Notes: generated from the letters alone by a model not told the origin. A stretch of DNA of 64,000 bases from Pleodorina starrii (GCA_030267565.1 BRXU01000017.1:2202501-2266500); one strand, 5' to 3'. Numbered from the stretch's first letter, positions 46,078 to 56,434 are shown. Program-made: numbers and translations.

Positions 46078-49000
46078 CTACGCGGCGATGCGCTCGCGCC
46101 GTAAGCAAAACATGTCATAAACAACCTTTGCAAGACCGCGCTGATCGTCTATTTGCATGACGTCGCAAACACTCGCTCCCTCCGGTACACCCAGGTCCCA
46201 AAGCTTCTGCCGCGCTGACACGAGAGCAGAACACTCCAACAGGAAGTGCTTCTCGTCCTCGACGGCACCATTAATGCGACACGCCTTGCACACACGCAAC
46301 TCCCTGGCTCGATTACTCTCGCTATTAACCGCCAGGTCTGATACGCATAACCGAAAACGGAGAAGGGCACGGTGGTGCGCCGAGGGAATGTAACCCTCGA
46401 ACTGCTTCGGCTGCCCCATCCAGTGCTTGTGACGGCACATTTTCACGCCAGGCTTCCTGCCATCCGTAACGAAAGAGCCCGGGACGACGGCCAACCTGTC
46501 ACTGGCCCAATCATCGTTAATGCGCCCCCTAAGAGTGTCCAACAGCGCCTCAACGTCGAGCTTGCACGTAGAGTACCGTCTAACCCTGGCGTCGATGGTA
46601 CCCGCCGTCGCATCCTCCGGCCAGTCATGCCTTAAGATATTCAGAGCCCGAATGACCTTAGACCCCCAGCCGTCCCCCTGCAAATCCGATTCCAATGCCA
46701 GCCGGATCTCGTGACGAAAAACACTGTGGTATATGCTGCTAGTGTTCTCCACCATACTGTTCCAAAAACGAAACACAGATTCAGCCCAGTACATCTGCAG
46801 CGGCATCTGCCCTAGTTCCCTAAACAACAATTGAAGGGGCGGGACGGAAGCTCCGACCAGCTGCTTCATAAAGGCGATTTGCAGCTTGACCATGCGATCC
46901 CGAGTAGCGACCTCAAAATAACAGGAACGCGGTGCCTCGTTAGCCGGGAAACCCCTCTCGAGCAACGCTAAAACCAAATCAACACCCCACAACTGCGAAC
47001 CATAAGACAGAACAGAACGGACTTGCGCATTAAAGCATTTCATTCCGACGGATGGTAACAATAGCCCCTGTCGACGCAACTTGCTAAGCAGGGAAAACAT
47101 AGCCCGCTGGCCCGCGACGTAGAGTTCGTCAGTGCACGACGCAAAGGAACTATTAGGGCCAAAATGTAGCCCGAGATAACGTGCGCGCGGCTTCCAGGTG
47201 ATGGGCCGGTCCACCGGCAGCCCGTCCTCCAAAACGCGCATAGTAACCAGGCCGTTGATCGCGTAGAAGTGACTCCTAACCTGATCGCTGGGGTGGAAGA
47301 GCAGCAGCTCGCACTTCCTCGCATTAACGGTAAGACCAAACACCTCGGACCACTCCCGCAAAGCTCTAAGCAAGCTCATCAAACGTCGCTTTGTCGCCGC
47401 GAAAAGGCTTAAGTCGTCCGCGTACAGGGCTAGAGGCACTCGCCGACCTTCGACGTCTGGGCAGTCTGGGGCCGCCATGGCATCTGGGAGCGCGACGTCA
47501 AGGGCGTCGACGTAGTCGGCATACCCTTCTACGAAGAAACCAAACAGCGTTGGGCTCATCGGGCATCCCTGTTTCACACCTTGCGAAGAAGGGAACGCCG
47601 CTCCCGTCGTGCCGTTAACCTTGACCCGCATTTCCACCCGCTCATAGCAGCGTTTCAGAGCCGCCAGTGCCGCGCCTGTGACCCCTCTTTCCTCGAGACG
47701 CAACCATAACATGTCCCTATTCACCCGGTCAAAAGCCTTCTCAAAATCGATCTGGCAAACAAAAAGTGCTTGGCTCGAACCGTTGGGGAGTACCCTGCGG
47801 CAACGATCCGTAAGGTGCCGTAGCAGGAACAAGTTGTGGATGGTGCCACGCTTGGGCCGGAAGCCCCCCTGGTAAGGACTGCGCGCGCCGCTACTCTCTC
47901 CCCAAGCCTTCAACCGCCGGTCAAGAAGGTTCGCATATAGCTTAGAGAGGGCCCCGCCAACAGCCAACCCACGATAGTTGCTCGGATCAAGCGCGTCGCC
48001 CTTCTTGTGTAGAGGGGTGACGATCGAAACCTCAAACTGCTTGGGATAATCGCCCGTGGACCGGATATGCTCCAACAGACGCAAAAGGTACGGCGCAAGA
48101 ACGAGCTCTTCCTTATCCTCCACTTTGCGGGTGGCATATTTGTAACACTCCGCCGGAGCCCGCTCAAGGCCTGGCGATTTGTGGTTGGCCAATGATTTAA
48201 GGGCAGCGATGACCTCCGCCAGTGAAAACGGGGCATTCAGGGACGCCGCCGCAACAACCCTCTGATTCCGAGCTACGCCTTCGTTACCGGCCCAATTGCG
48301 TGGCGCTGTGAGGGGACGCCCGTTAAAAAGGTTCAGAATATAGTCCGCCCTCACCGCACTAAACGCATTAACCTCATCATTGTATAACGCGTCGAAATAC
48401 TCGCGCCAACTATTGACATCGCGGATGGGGCAGTCGGGTTTCAAACCCTGATTGAGCCGTCGCCACAGTGCGCGGGGGTCGCCCTTGCACTCCTCCAGAA
48501 AGGACGTGAAATGGGAGACACTATACGCGGCGCGAGCATCCTTCCTAAGCCTCTGGTAGCGAGTGCGCAGCGTGGAGAAGACCAGCCGCGCTTGCTCGTC
48601 GGCCAGAAGCCCGTGCGCCCTCATATAGGCTTTGTGCTGCAGCATCGCATTACGGGCGGTGGCGCACTCATCGGTCCACCAAGGAGCATCCCGATCCTCC
48701 CTGACCCGCCGGACCCTACTGAGACGCCCCCCGAAGGCCTTTTCCAACGCTGCCGAACACGCCATCGTGATAACCTCAACAACCGCCGTACTATCCAGCT
48801 CAGCGCCAAGTTTCTTAACAGCGTCGGCGATTCGCCGGACAGAGGGGGCATCATCCGCAGCAAAAAGACTAGCGTACCGGGCTTTGCGCCGCACGTCAAA
48901 GCGCGCTCTGGGACTGCATCTACCCGCTGGGGAGGCGCCCTGCCTCAGAACCCTCAGGTCAAGCGACACCGGGCAGTGATCGCTCATGAGGCTGCCCACC

Positions 49001-49869
49001 TTCACTCCTGATTGCGCAACGGGTATGTTCGTGACATGCAGACGATCCGCTCGGAAGAACAGGGCGGGAGATGCGACAAACAAATCTATCATGCTACGCC
49101 CCTGTCCCGCAGGGCTCCAAAACGTGCACGCGCCTTGAGGATCACCGTTCACTCGACCGTTCAAAACAATCAGCTCCAATTCCTGACAGAGGGCCGCCAG
49201 CGCCCGCCCGAAAACATTATCTGAGGTGTCCTCGGACCGACGTGGAGGGATGGCGCGCAAAAGGTTGGCCTGCCCCAGCTCCGCTTGAGTGAATTCTGCT
49301 AGTTCCGCGTCACCGTCGACATCGGGAAGCTCGCTAACTCCAGCAACTCTGGCGTTGAGATCGCCCAACATCAGAACCTCGTCGCCAGGCTGTTGAAAAC
49401 GCCGCACCAGAGCGCGAACCCTATCCAAGACGCGCCTCGTTACGCTATCCTGCGAACTGCGACCACCTAACGAATAAACACGAGACCCCAGAGGTGCGGC
49501 ATAGACAGCACCGATGACCAGCCCGTTACCACCGAGGTCCAACGCGTCCCCCTGGAGCCGCAGCCAAACACTGTTCATGCCCCTAGGGGCATCGGACGAC
49601 GTGCAATGCGTTACGTAGCGCGCGATGCGTTGATGAACCCAAACACAGACACCCCCACGATCCCTTGAACGACCAGCGAAAAAACACCGCGACCCGTCCG
49701 GTATAAGTCGAGAAAGTCGGCCCGTGAGTGTCCCATGCGTTTCAGTAAGCACGACAATGTCGTACCGCAGTGCGAGATTGAGAAGCTCGCGTTGCTCTAA
49801 TTTCCATTCCGTAACGCCCCGCAAGTTCCACTGAATTACGCGAAGCGGTTCATTCCTCCGGGAAGGGTC
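46078..49869 (-). CDS. LINE-B ORF2: endonuclease-reverse transcriptase, uninterrupted
   Basis: About 1263 codons after the ORF1 UAG. APE endonuclease: LRVIQWNLRGVTEWK, VLTETH, LGDLNARVAG, LMSDHCPVSLDL. RT: TPLHKKGDALDPSNYRGLA, QGGFRPKRGTIHN, QIDFEKAFDRV, QGVKQGCPMSPTLF, LYADDLSLFA. C-terminal Cys/His motif: CKAC...EDEKHFLLEC. No frameshift or stop seen. There is no AUG between the UAG and the first catalytic motifs; the first downstream Met lies about 100 residues into the domain, beyond the catalytic Asn and Glu. Expression therefore seems to need UAG readthrough or non-AUG initiation. Confidence 0.92.
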   Translation of the reverse strand, partial: DPSRRNEPLRVIQWNLRGVTEWKLEQRELLNLALRYDIVVLTETHGTLTGRLSRLIPDGSRCFFAGRSRDRGGVCVWVHQRIARYVTHCTSSDAPRGMNSVWLRLQGDALDLGGNGLVIGAVYAAPLGSRVYSLGGRSSQDSVTRRVLDRVRALVRRFQQPGDEVLMLGDLNARVAGVSELPDVDGDAELAEFTQAELGQANLLRAIPPRRSEDTSDNVFGRALAALCQELELIVLNGRVNGDPQGACTFWSPAGQGRSMIDLFVASPALFFRADRLHVTNIPVAQSGVKVGSLMSDHCPVSLDLRVLRQGASPAGRCSPRARFDVRRKARYASLFAADDAPSVRRIADAVKKLGAELDSTAVVEVITMACSAALEKAFGGRLSRVRRVREDRDAPWWTDECATARNAMLQHKAYMRAHGLLADEQARLVFSTLRTRYQRLRKDARAAYSVSHFTSFLEECKGDPRALWRRLNQGLKPDCPIRDVNSWREYFDALYNDEVNAFSAVRADYILNLFNGRPLTAPRNWAGNEGVARNQRVVAAASLNAPFSLAEVIAALKSLANHKSPGLERAPAECYKYATRKVEDKEELVLAPYLLRLLEHIRSTGDYPKQFEVSIVTPLHKKGDALDPSNYRGLAVGGALSKLYANLLDRRLKAWGESSGARSPYQGGFRPKRGTIHNLFLLRHLTDRCRRVLPNGSSQALFVCQIDFEKAFDRVNRDMLWLRLEERGVTGAALAALKRCYERVEMRVKVNGTTGAAFPSSQGVKQGCPMSPTLFGFFVEGYADYVDALDVALPDAMAAPDCPDVEGRRVPLALYADDLSLFAATKRRLMSLLRALREWSEVFGLTVNARKCELLLFHPSDQVRSHFYAINGLVTMRVLEDGLPVDRPITWKPRARYLGLHFGPNSSFASCTDELYVAGQRAMFSLLSKLRRQGLLLPSVGMKCFNAQVRSVLSYGSQLWGVDLVLALLERGFPANEAPRSCYFEVATRDRMVKLQIAFMKQLVGASVPPLQLLFRELGQMPLQMYWAESVFRFWNSMVENTSSIYHSVFRHEIRLALESDLQGDGWGSKVIRALNILRHDWPEDATAGTIDARVRRYSTCKLDVEALLDTLRGRINDDWASDRLAVVPGSFVTDGRKPGVKMCRHKHWMGQPKQFEGYIPSAHHRALLRFRLCVSDLAVNSESNRARELRVCKACRINGAVEDEKHFLLECSALVSARQKLWDLGVPEGASVCDVMQIDDQRGLAKVVYDMFCLRRERIAA

Positions 49870-50922
49870 CTAAACCCGAGTGTCCATCGGAGAGGTTCCC
49901 GGAGCGGAGACGCCACCAGCGCCACCCTGCCCTCGCCCGCGCCCCAGAGCCACCCTGGTCTGCCCGCCGCCACTGCCCCCGCCGGTCCCACCTCCGAGCG
50001 GCGCGGCATTCGCTCCTGACGCATTGCGGTTGCCGCCCGCCGTCTGTCCATTGCTGGCTCCCGACGCGCTGCCGCCGACGCCCGCCGCGCTGCCGTTGCG
50101 GCCCTCCGTGTTGCTTGGCTGCCATGGTCCGTTGTAGGGCCGCCAGACCCCGTCGTCCTTGACCTGAATGTCGACGCCGTTCACCCAACGTACGACCCGG
50201 TTCTCCTCGTTCCGGAGCCGGGCGAAAGTTGGCGTCCGCTGTTTTTTGAGTTCGAGGCCCCGCTTCGTTAGCGAGTCCTGGAACACGAAGTTGTTGGAGG
50301 TGGCCCCCCCAAGCTGCCTCTGAACGTGTCTGAGCGCGGTGATGACGCGGCCCCGGCTGTCCGCGTTGAACACCACATCCGCCATCGCGCAGCCTGCGTG
50401 GCGCCCGGCCTCTGTAAGCTGGATAGTTGGTGCCGCCGCGCGGGAATCCAGCCGGGGAATGACGTCGACGTGTATCCTGCCAAAGCAGCTGGTGTCCTGG
50501 AGCGCTTTGTCCACTGTCGAGGCCAGTTGTTCAATGATCGCCGGAGGAGCCCGAACAAGCAGCTTTCCCGGGCGGTACAGCTGCTCCATTTTCTGATCAA
50601 TCTTCTGATCAATGATGACCACCAGCTCTCCCGTCACGTCCACCTTCAACTTGTCGAACCCCTCCGCCAACTTGTCGGCCACCTCCTTAGTGAACAGTAC
50701 ACGTTGCTTATCCATCGCCGCGCTTAGGACAGCGTCGAGGTCCGCCCTCGTGAGAGGTTGGCTCATGGCGGCTTCAAACTCTGCACGGAGCTCCTGGCGT
50801 CTGGCAACTACCTGGGCGTCTAGTCTTTGAGCCTTGGAGCAAAAACCGTTGTCGCTCTGAGGACTGTTGAAACGTTTGCTACCCTTCCGTCCCGACTTCG
50901 GTGATCTAACCGGTGATGGCAT
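49870..50922 (-). CDS. LINE-B ORF1 protein
   Basis: 350 aa from the Met at 50922. This start aligns with the ORF1 start of LINE-A (AGCTAATGCCATCACC against AGCTGATGGGATCACC); six in-frame codons upstream add another Met at 50940. N-terminus MPSPVRSPKSGRKGSKR, then SKAQRLDAQVVARRQELRAE as in LINE-A, then a helical region, a central conserved domain and a Gly/Asn/Ala-rich tail. It ends MDTRV then TAG (49872-49870), with ORF2 continuing in the same frame. Confidence 0.82.
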   Translation of the reverse strand: MPSPVRSPKSGRKGSKRFNSPQSDNGFCSKAQRLDAQVVARRQELRAEFEAAMSQPLTRADLDAVLSAAMDKQRVLFTKEVADKLAEGFDKLKVDVTGELVVIIDQKIDQKMEQLYRPGKLLVRAPPAIIEQLASTVDKALQDTSCFGRIHVDVIPRLDSRAAAPTIQLTEAGRHAGCAMADVVFNADSRGRVITALRHVQRQLGGATSNNFVFQDSLTKRGLELKKQRTPTFARLRNEENRVVRWVNGVDIQVKDDGVWRPYNGPWQPSNTEGRNGSAAGVGGSASGASNGQTAGGNRNASGANAAPLGGGTGGGSGGGQTRVALGRGRGQGGAGGVSAPGTSPMDTRV

Positions 50923-50987
50923 TAGCTGGACATTATGCATGCAATAACGGGCTCATGAAAAACTGTTCACGAGCCGACGTGACATCG

Positions 50988-53900
50988 TCACTCTTCGTCG
51001 GTATTATAGCGAGCGCAGTGCATGTTAAAAGGAATTGAATCGTGTAGGGTATCAACGTAATCTTTTGCGACGGGAACGGCATCACCCAGTTCCAACTGCA
51101 AAGGAGTTCGAGGGTGGAAACCGTAGTTCAAGAAGAAGGGGGAATGTCCCGTCGTCCGATTCTTCAAATTGTCAATCGCGAATTCAGCAGCGTCGAGATG
51201 CTGATCCCATTCGTGCGGATCATGCGTCGCATAGTGTCGTAGCATGTCGCCGAGAACGCGATTAATTCGCTCAGTCTGTCCATCGGATTCGGGGTGAAAA
51301 GCCGTACTGGTATGTTGCTTCGCACCAGCGCGTTTCAACAACGCAGGCAGGAAATGCCCTTTGAATCGTGGGTCGCGGTCGGAAATAATCGTTTTCGGCA
51401 TTCCATGAAGTCGTACCACGTTATGGAACATCAAATCCGCAGTTTGGATCGCGGTTGCGGTCGTACGGCACGGAGCTAAATGTACCATTTTCGTGAGGCG
51501 ATCGACAAAGACGAGGATCGCATCAAAATGCCGTTTCGTCTTCGGAAGTCCCACAACGAAATCCATGGACACACTGTCCCAAGGCATTTCAGGAATCGGC
51601 AGAGGTCGTAATTCCCCAAACGACAAACCGGATGCAGGTTTAGTCCGTTGGCAAGTATCGCACTTCGCAACGAAGTCGGTCACATCAGCTCGAAGGGTTG
51701 GCCACCAGAAATTTCGTTGGACGAGTTCGATAGTTCGGTCACGACCTGGATGGCCAGACAACGTGTCAGCATGGGCTCGAGCGATGATTTCGTGCTTCAA
51801 TGCAGGATCGTTAGGGACAACGATTCGCCATTGGTTCTCCTCCTCTTCCAAAACGTAAAATCCACCAGGATGTGTGATCAGTGGACGAGTGTTTTTCTGA
51901 TTTTGGAAGTAAGCGTCGCGCTGCGTGGCTTCAGCCAGTCGAGTGAGGAGGGGCGAATCAGAGGAAGGTTCGACCGCACAGAGAATCGTGGCCAGATTCG
52001 GGTGCCGGGATAAAGCGTCGGCAACAACGTTCAATTTGCCAGGACGATAAACCCAGTCGAAATGGAACTGTTCGAGAAATTCGATCCATCGGGCCTGTCG
52101 TCGACTGATATGTGTCTGCGTCTTCAAGTATGTCAGGGGGTGATGGTCAGTCACCAGAGTGAAGGGAATGTTACTCTGCAAGTAACAACGCCACTCACGC
52201 AGTGCGTTCACAACGCCAAGAAGTTCTTGTTCGCCAGTCGCATAATTTCGTTCAGCCGGAGAAAATTTGCGGCTCGTGAAGGCAACGGGACGTCCGTCCT
52301 GAAGTAGGACAGCGCCAGTGCCGTTCAAAGAGGCGTCGGAAACCACTTCGAAAGGTCGTTCGAAATCAGGGTATGACAAAAGGACGTCAGTCGACAGGCG
52401 GTTCTTGATGGATTCAAAAGCAGCCAACGCCTGTGGTGGCCACTGGTCCGGGAGGCGCGAAGGGGAGAAAAGATCCGTGAGCGGCGCGGCCAGAGAAGCA
52501 AAATTTCGGATAAATCGGCGAAAGTAATTCGCAAGGCCAACAAAGGCCCGCAACTCGCTCAGGTCTTTGGGTAACGGCCATGTTCGAATCGCTTCCACCT
52601 TTTTCGGATCCATTCGAATTCCGTCCGCACAAACCACGTGACCAAGGTATTTCACTTCAGATCGCCAAAATTCGCATTTCGATAATTTGGCTTTCAAGTC
52701 GTGCTTACGGAGAGTTTCGAGCACCAATCGTAGGTGATGCGCATGCTCCTCTGGTGTTTTCGAGTAGATGAGAATGTCATCCAGGTAGACGGTTACGAAT
52801 CGATGCATGTAGGGTGCGAAAATTCGGTTCATCGTCGCCTGGAACGTTGCGGGAGCGTTCGAAAGACCAAAAGGCAGCACCAACCATTCGAAATGTCCGA
52901 GCGGCGCGTTAAAAGCCGTTTTCGGAACGTCATCGGGATGAATTCGCAGTTGGTGGTAACCAGAGGCCAAATCAAGTGCCGTAAAAAGACGTGCGCCCGA
53001 CAAACGATCAAGCCCCGATTCGAGGCAGAGGATAGCGGTTCTTAATCGTGATTCGGTTCAGGGCTCGATAATCGATGCACATTCGAAGCTCTCCAGTTTT
53101 CTTGGTCACAAAAAGGATCGGCGCACCGTAGGGCGAAGTGGAGGGTTGGATCATCCCTTTCGCCAAAAGTTCTTTCACTTGTTTTTCGACCTCTTCCTTT
53201 TCCAGGAGAGACAATCGATATTGTGGTCGGAAAACAGGTTGCGCGTCAGGTTCGAGCGGGATAGTATGATGCACACCACGGTCGGGTGGCAACCCGGTAA
53301 TGGGTGCAAAAACGTCCGCGTAATCATGAAGAATTGTCGAGAGTTCGCGATTCGCTTCGATATCGGGTGGAAGATTGATTTCGGGTTCGAGCGAATTAAC
53401 CTGTGGAACGGGGCTGGGGAAAGATGCGGTCTGAGAGTCGAGAGGGCGGACAACCACCAGCAACCCGCGAGAACCGGGTGACTCGCACAGGTCTCGCAAT
53501 GCGCGTTCCGCGGATACCACAGACGTGCGCTTAGGCGCTTTTTCGAGAAAATTCGTTTCGATAGGAATCGGATCGTCGGTCGGAATGGGAGGTGCTTGTA
53601 AAGCGCGCAGCACAAACTGCCCACCGTTCGGCCGTTGGAGGGTAAGCTCGCCACGCGCGGGCCTTAATCGCGCGTCGAAGCGAGACAAGAAGTTCGAGCC
53701 AAGGATTACGTCAGCGGAGACAGTCATGCTTGGAAGGACGAGCAGACGTACGTCGGTTCCAAAACGGTCGAGGCGCAAACGAGCGCGACATTCGCCAAGA
53801 ATGGGGCTAGTCGACTGATCCGCTAAGCGTACCGGCGCGAAAGGAGTAGGCAAGAGTCGTAATCCGAGCTTGGTAGCCAGGGTCTGGGAGATGAAACAAT

Positions 53901-54504
53901 GCGTAGCGCCTGTGTCTGGGAGAACTCGTACCGCAGTGGCGCCAAGTCGGCCCGCAAAAAGGTTCAGTTGCGCATTACCATCAGTAACGGCGCATTTCGG
54001 TTCGACGGGTTGACTTTTCGGAGGATCCCACCAGATTTCATGGCTAGTCGTTTCACGTATCGGATCGGGAAAGTCGAGTCGTTTCGATTTGTACAGCTGA
54101 GTCCCCTCCGGCAGGGTCATAAGTCGTGTCATGCCATGAAGAAGGCTACGAACGTTTCGCAGGTCAGCCGGAACAAGGATACACGCTGAGATGCTCGGAT
54201 CGAATGCCTTGCAGGTTCGGTAGTGTCGTAAGAAAGACGCGAGAAGATGAACGGGAGGGTTCATCCAGATGGTGTGGCCGGAACAATCGAAAGTCAGGAA
54301 AGAGCGGGTCGGAGAAGCGAAAACCTTACAAATCGAGTTACTGCCGTCATCGTTGGCGGCGGCGTCCAAGGTAAACGTTCGTCCAATGCGCTTCTCAAGC
54401 TTCGCAATAAGGTCAAGGTCAATCATGCGCGAGTCGTAATCGGGAGCTAGTTTCGAAACGTTCGACCCAGTACGTCCGCCACACAAAAACGACTGGGCAA
54501 CTCC
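50988..54504 (-). pseudogene. Gypsy pol (MTase-like, protease, RT, RNase H, integrase), frameshifted and cut by LINE-B
   Basis: Follows gag in frame after its UAG. Order: a Dam-like methyltransferase-type segment ([13 protein letters not shown] ... IWMNPP), aspartic protease [10 protein letters not shown], then RT beginning [15 protein letters not shown] and [19 protein letters not shown]. The frame changes at about 53008-53035. RT continues with LFTALDLASGYHQLRI and VTVYLDDILIYS, then RNase H (SDASLNGTGAVL, TDHHPLTYL), integrase HHCC (HPGRDRTIELV ... CDTCQ) and DD-E (SMDFVVGLP, SDRDPRFKG, SDGQTERINR). LINE-B interrupts after Asp-Thr-Leu-His-Asp; codons 51038-50988 belong to LINE-B. Confidence 0.92.
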
Positions 54505-55917
54505 CTACTTCGGCGGATTCTGCGGAATCCCCGGGCACGCGGCCTTAATGTGCTTAGCCTGCTGCCCGCACTTAAAGCATCGTCCCTGGTCCATCCATTC
54601 GAACTTCGCCTTGTTCGTCAAAAACGTCCCGGGGACTAGGGGGTTCGGGACGTTCGACGGTTCGTTGGGCTTCTCTTCCGACATCTGAAAGGCCCACTTC
54701 ATCGCTTTCGACATAACACGCCCAGGCCGCGCCGGAGTCGCCTCGTCAGTGCGCGCCTGGTTCGCAGCGGTCGAGGCGCGGTTGTGGCCCTGGCGGTCCT
54801 GTCGAGATCGCTTGTTGACGGCTTCGACCCACGACGAGGTCGATGGTCGTTTGCCGTTGTCGTTGGCGTCCTGTCGGGAGTTTCGGGAACGTTTCTTAGA
54901 ACCAGAGGCTGCATAATGCAAAGCAGCACGCGACTGGCCCTGGGCCCGTGCCTTAAGCTTCTTTTCTTCGCCAATGGCATAGTCGACAAGGTCGGTCAAG
55001 TTCACGAATTCGTTGCCATTGCTATCGACGCGGCACTGAGCTTGCAGTTCGCGAATCAGGCCCTTACGAAACATCTTCACCAAGGCCTTCGAGTCAGTAA
55101 ATTTCGCACGGCGAGCGATTTCCCGAAAACGAGCATTGTATTCGGCAACACCCTTCGCCGGATCCATTCGCACTTGACCCTCAAGCAACTGTTCGAGCGC
55201 TTCGTCTTCCTTCGTGCGCACCTTGGGGTCGAAGCGGTTCAGAAAATCGCGGAGGAGTTCGGTCAGATCGAACGGCTTGCCGGACTGCTTCTGCTCCCTT
55301 CGCCAGTCAGCCAGCCAGTCCTGAGCACCGGGCGGGCACTCCTTCACCGCCGTTCGGAACTGCCAAACGGAATCTTCGAGCTGGTTCGGAATGAATCGCA
55401 CAGCCCACTCCTGGAAATCGTTCACAAAGTTGTCCAGGGATCCGTCCTTCGATGGCTGCGGGGGTTCGTTTTTCAAGTGAGGTCGCAGTTCAGTCCGGTT
55501 CGAAACTCCATTCAAAGCAAAACGATCAGCATCAGAATCGTTTCGAGTGCTTACCGATGGCACTGGGGGTCGCGATCCTGATGCGCTCGCGTTGGCCAAA
55601 TCGGCCTGCGCGCGAACCAGTTCGAGTTCGGCCTGCTTCAACTTCAACTGCGTTTCAGCGAGCTGAATCTGAGCAGCAATATCGGGGTTCGAAGGTCCAG
55701 TCGCCGCCTCGGCGCCGGTCGGAGTCGGAGTCGGCGTGGTCCGAGCAGGCGGCGGCTGCTGCCGTTGCTGCTGTTGCCGCTGTTGCTGCTGGGCCGTGTT
55801 CGCAGGGTTCGAAAGGTTCGTAGGGTTCGTAGGGTTCGTAGGGTTCACGTTGTTCGTGTTGCCATCTACGGTCATAGGATCGTTCGGCAAAGTGTTCGTC
55901 TCTGTCGGGTCGGTCAT
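54505..55917 (-). CDS. Gypsy gag
   Basis: 470 aa. The N-terminus is rich in Asn/Pro/Thr and poly-Gln, followed by a coiled-coil-like AETQLKLKQAELELVRAQAD, the retrotransposon gag core (VNDFQEWAVRF ... FLNRFDPKVR ... AEYNARFREIARRAKF), a basic linker, and one zinc knuckle CFKCGQQAKHIKAAC near the end. The knuckle spacing is C-x2-C-x5-H-x4-C, one residue longer than the usual x4. It ends Pro-Pro-Lys then TAG (54507-54505), with pol continuing in the same frame (GGAGTT follows). Confidence 0.9.
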   Translation of the reverse strand: MTDPTETNTLPNDPMTVDGNTNNVNPTNPTNPTNLSNPANTAQQQQRQQQQRQQPPPARTTPTPTPTGAEAATGPSNPDIAAQIQLAETQLKLKQAELELVRAQADLANASASGSRPPVPSVSTRNDSDADRFALNGVSNRTELRPHLKNEPPQPSKDGSLDNFVNDFQEWAVRFIPNQLEDSVWQFRTAVKECPPGAQDWLADWRREQKQSGKPFDLTELLRDFLNRFDPKVRTKEDEALEQLLEGQVRMDPAKGVAEYNARFREIARRAKFTDSKALVKMFRKGLIRELQAQCRVDSNGNEFVNLTDLVDYAIGEEKKLKARAQGQSRAALHYAASGSKKRSRNSRQDANDNGKRPSTSSWVEAVNKRSRQDRQGHNRASTAANQARTDEATPARPGRVMSKAMKWAFQMSEEKPNEPSNVPNPLVPGTFLTNKAKFEWMDQGRCFKCGQQAKHIKAACPGIPQNPPK

Positions 55918-56130
55918 AGCTGAACGTTAGCGTATTGCAAACCTGAGATGCAGAGTCGCGCGAGTAACTCGCGGATGAGCACTGCGTCAGTCAGACGGCT
56001 TGCTGGCAAGTCACTCAGCATGAACCACTCTGAACCGAAGCCGTAGCGACCTAACGCGTGGAGCACCGCCGACGACTTGAGACCAGCAAGTCGTGCGGCT
56101 CGTTCGTCTGGTGTAAAGTCGAAGCGAGTC

Positions 56131-56148
56131 AGTGTTGCTGAGACACCA
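56131..56148 (-). promoter_or_regulatory. Candidate primer binding site of gypsy element
   Basis: On the minus strand TGGTGTCTCAGCAACACT begins four bases inside the 5' LTR end, the right place and first bases (TGG, complement of CCA) for a tRNA primer. The tRNA species was not identified. Confidence 0.5.
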
Positions 56149-56152
56149 AAGA

Positions 56153-56434
56153 TGTTGTAGTGAGATACGTAGGTAAATACCTTTGTCTCAGGCCGGCACT
56201 GCCCCGGCCACGGTATTTACTACCGTGCTCAGAATCGAATCCGAACTTAACGTTCAGTCATCGTTCTTTCTGTGAGCAAAGACGGCTTCGAGATTCGTGA
56301 TTGTCGTACAGATTCTAGAATACTCGTTCAAGAGATATTCTATACGATTCGGAAGGTTCTGTTATCGGTAATTCGATAATCATAATCATATTCAATAATT
56401 CGTATAAGTACTGTGTAGCCATCACGCTACAACA
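56153..56434 (-). repeat. 5' LTR of gypsy element
   Basis: 282 bp, TGTTGTAG...CTACAACA, apparently identical to the reconstructed left LTR. Followed by the target duplicate CGAAG. Confidence 0.95.

Larger units (their letters stand above)
45884..51038 (-). mobile_element. LINE-B: APE-type non-LTR retrotransposon in the gypsy integrase
   Basis: 5155 bp, minus strand, flanked by the 9-bp duplication ATCGTGTAG (45875-45883 and 51039-51047). It has a 5' UTR of about 116 nt, ORF1, an in-frame UAG, an uninterrupted ORF2, and a 3' end AGCTTGTAAC followed by (ATC)n. Relative of LINE-A but clearly a different subfamily. All visible parts look intact, so it may be active. Confidence 0.93.
39986..56434 (-). 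mobile_element. Ty3/gypsy chromovirus-type LTR retrotransposon, interrupted by two LINEs
   Basis: Element on the minus strand: 5' LTR 56153-56434, gag, pol (MTase-like, protease, RT, RNase H, integrase, chromodomain), 3' LTR 39986-40112 plus 45163-45317. LTR ends are TGTTGTAG...CTACAACA, flanked by the 5-bp duplication CGAAG (39981-39985 and 56435-56439). Subtracting the LINEs leaves an element of about 6.2 kb. The two LTRs are each 282 bp and look identical, so insertion was recent. Pol has one frame break in RT besides the LINE interruption. Confidence 0.93.

Noticed and set aside
40113..54507. UAG as a reassigned sense codon in this nucleus
   Set aside because: The secreted-protein gene appears to end at TAG after a conserved-looking Cys-rich terminus, and volvocine algae use the standard code. 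Readthrough restricted to the elements is simpler.
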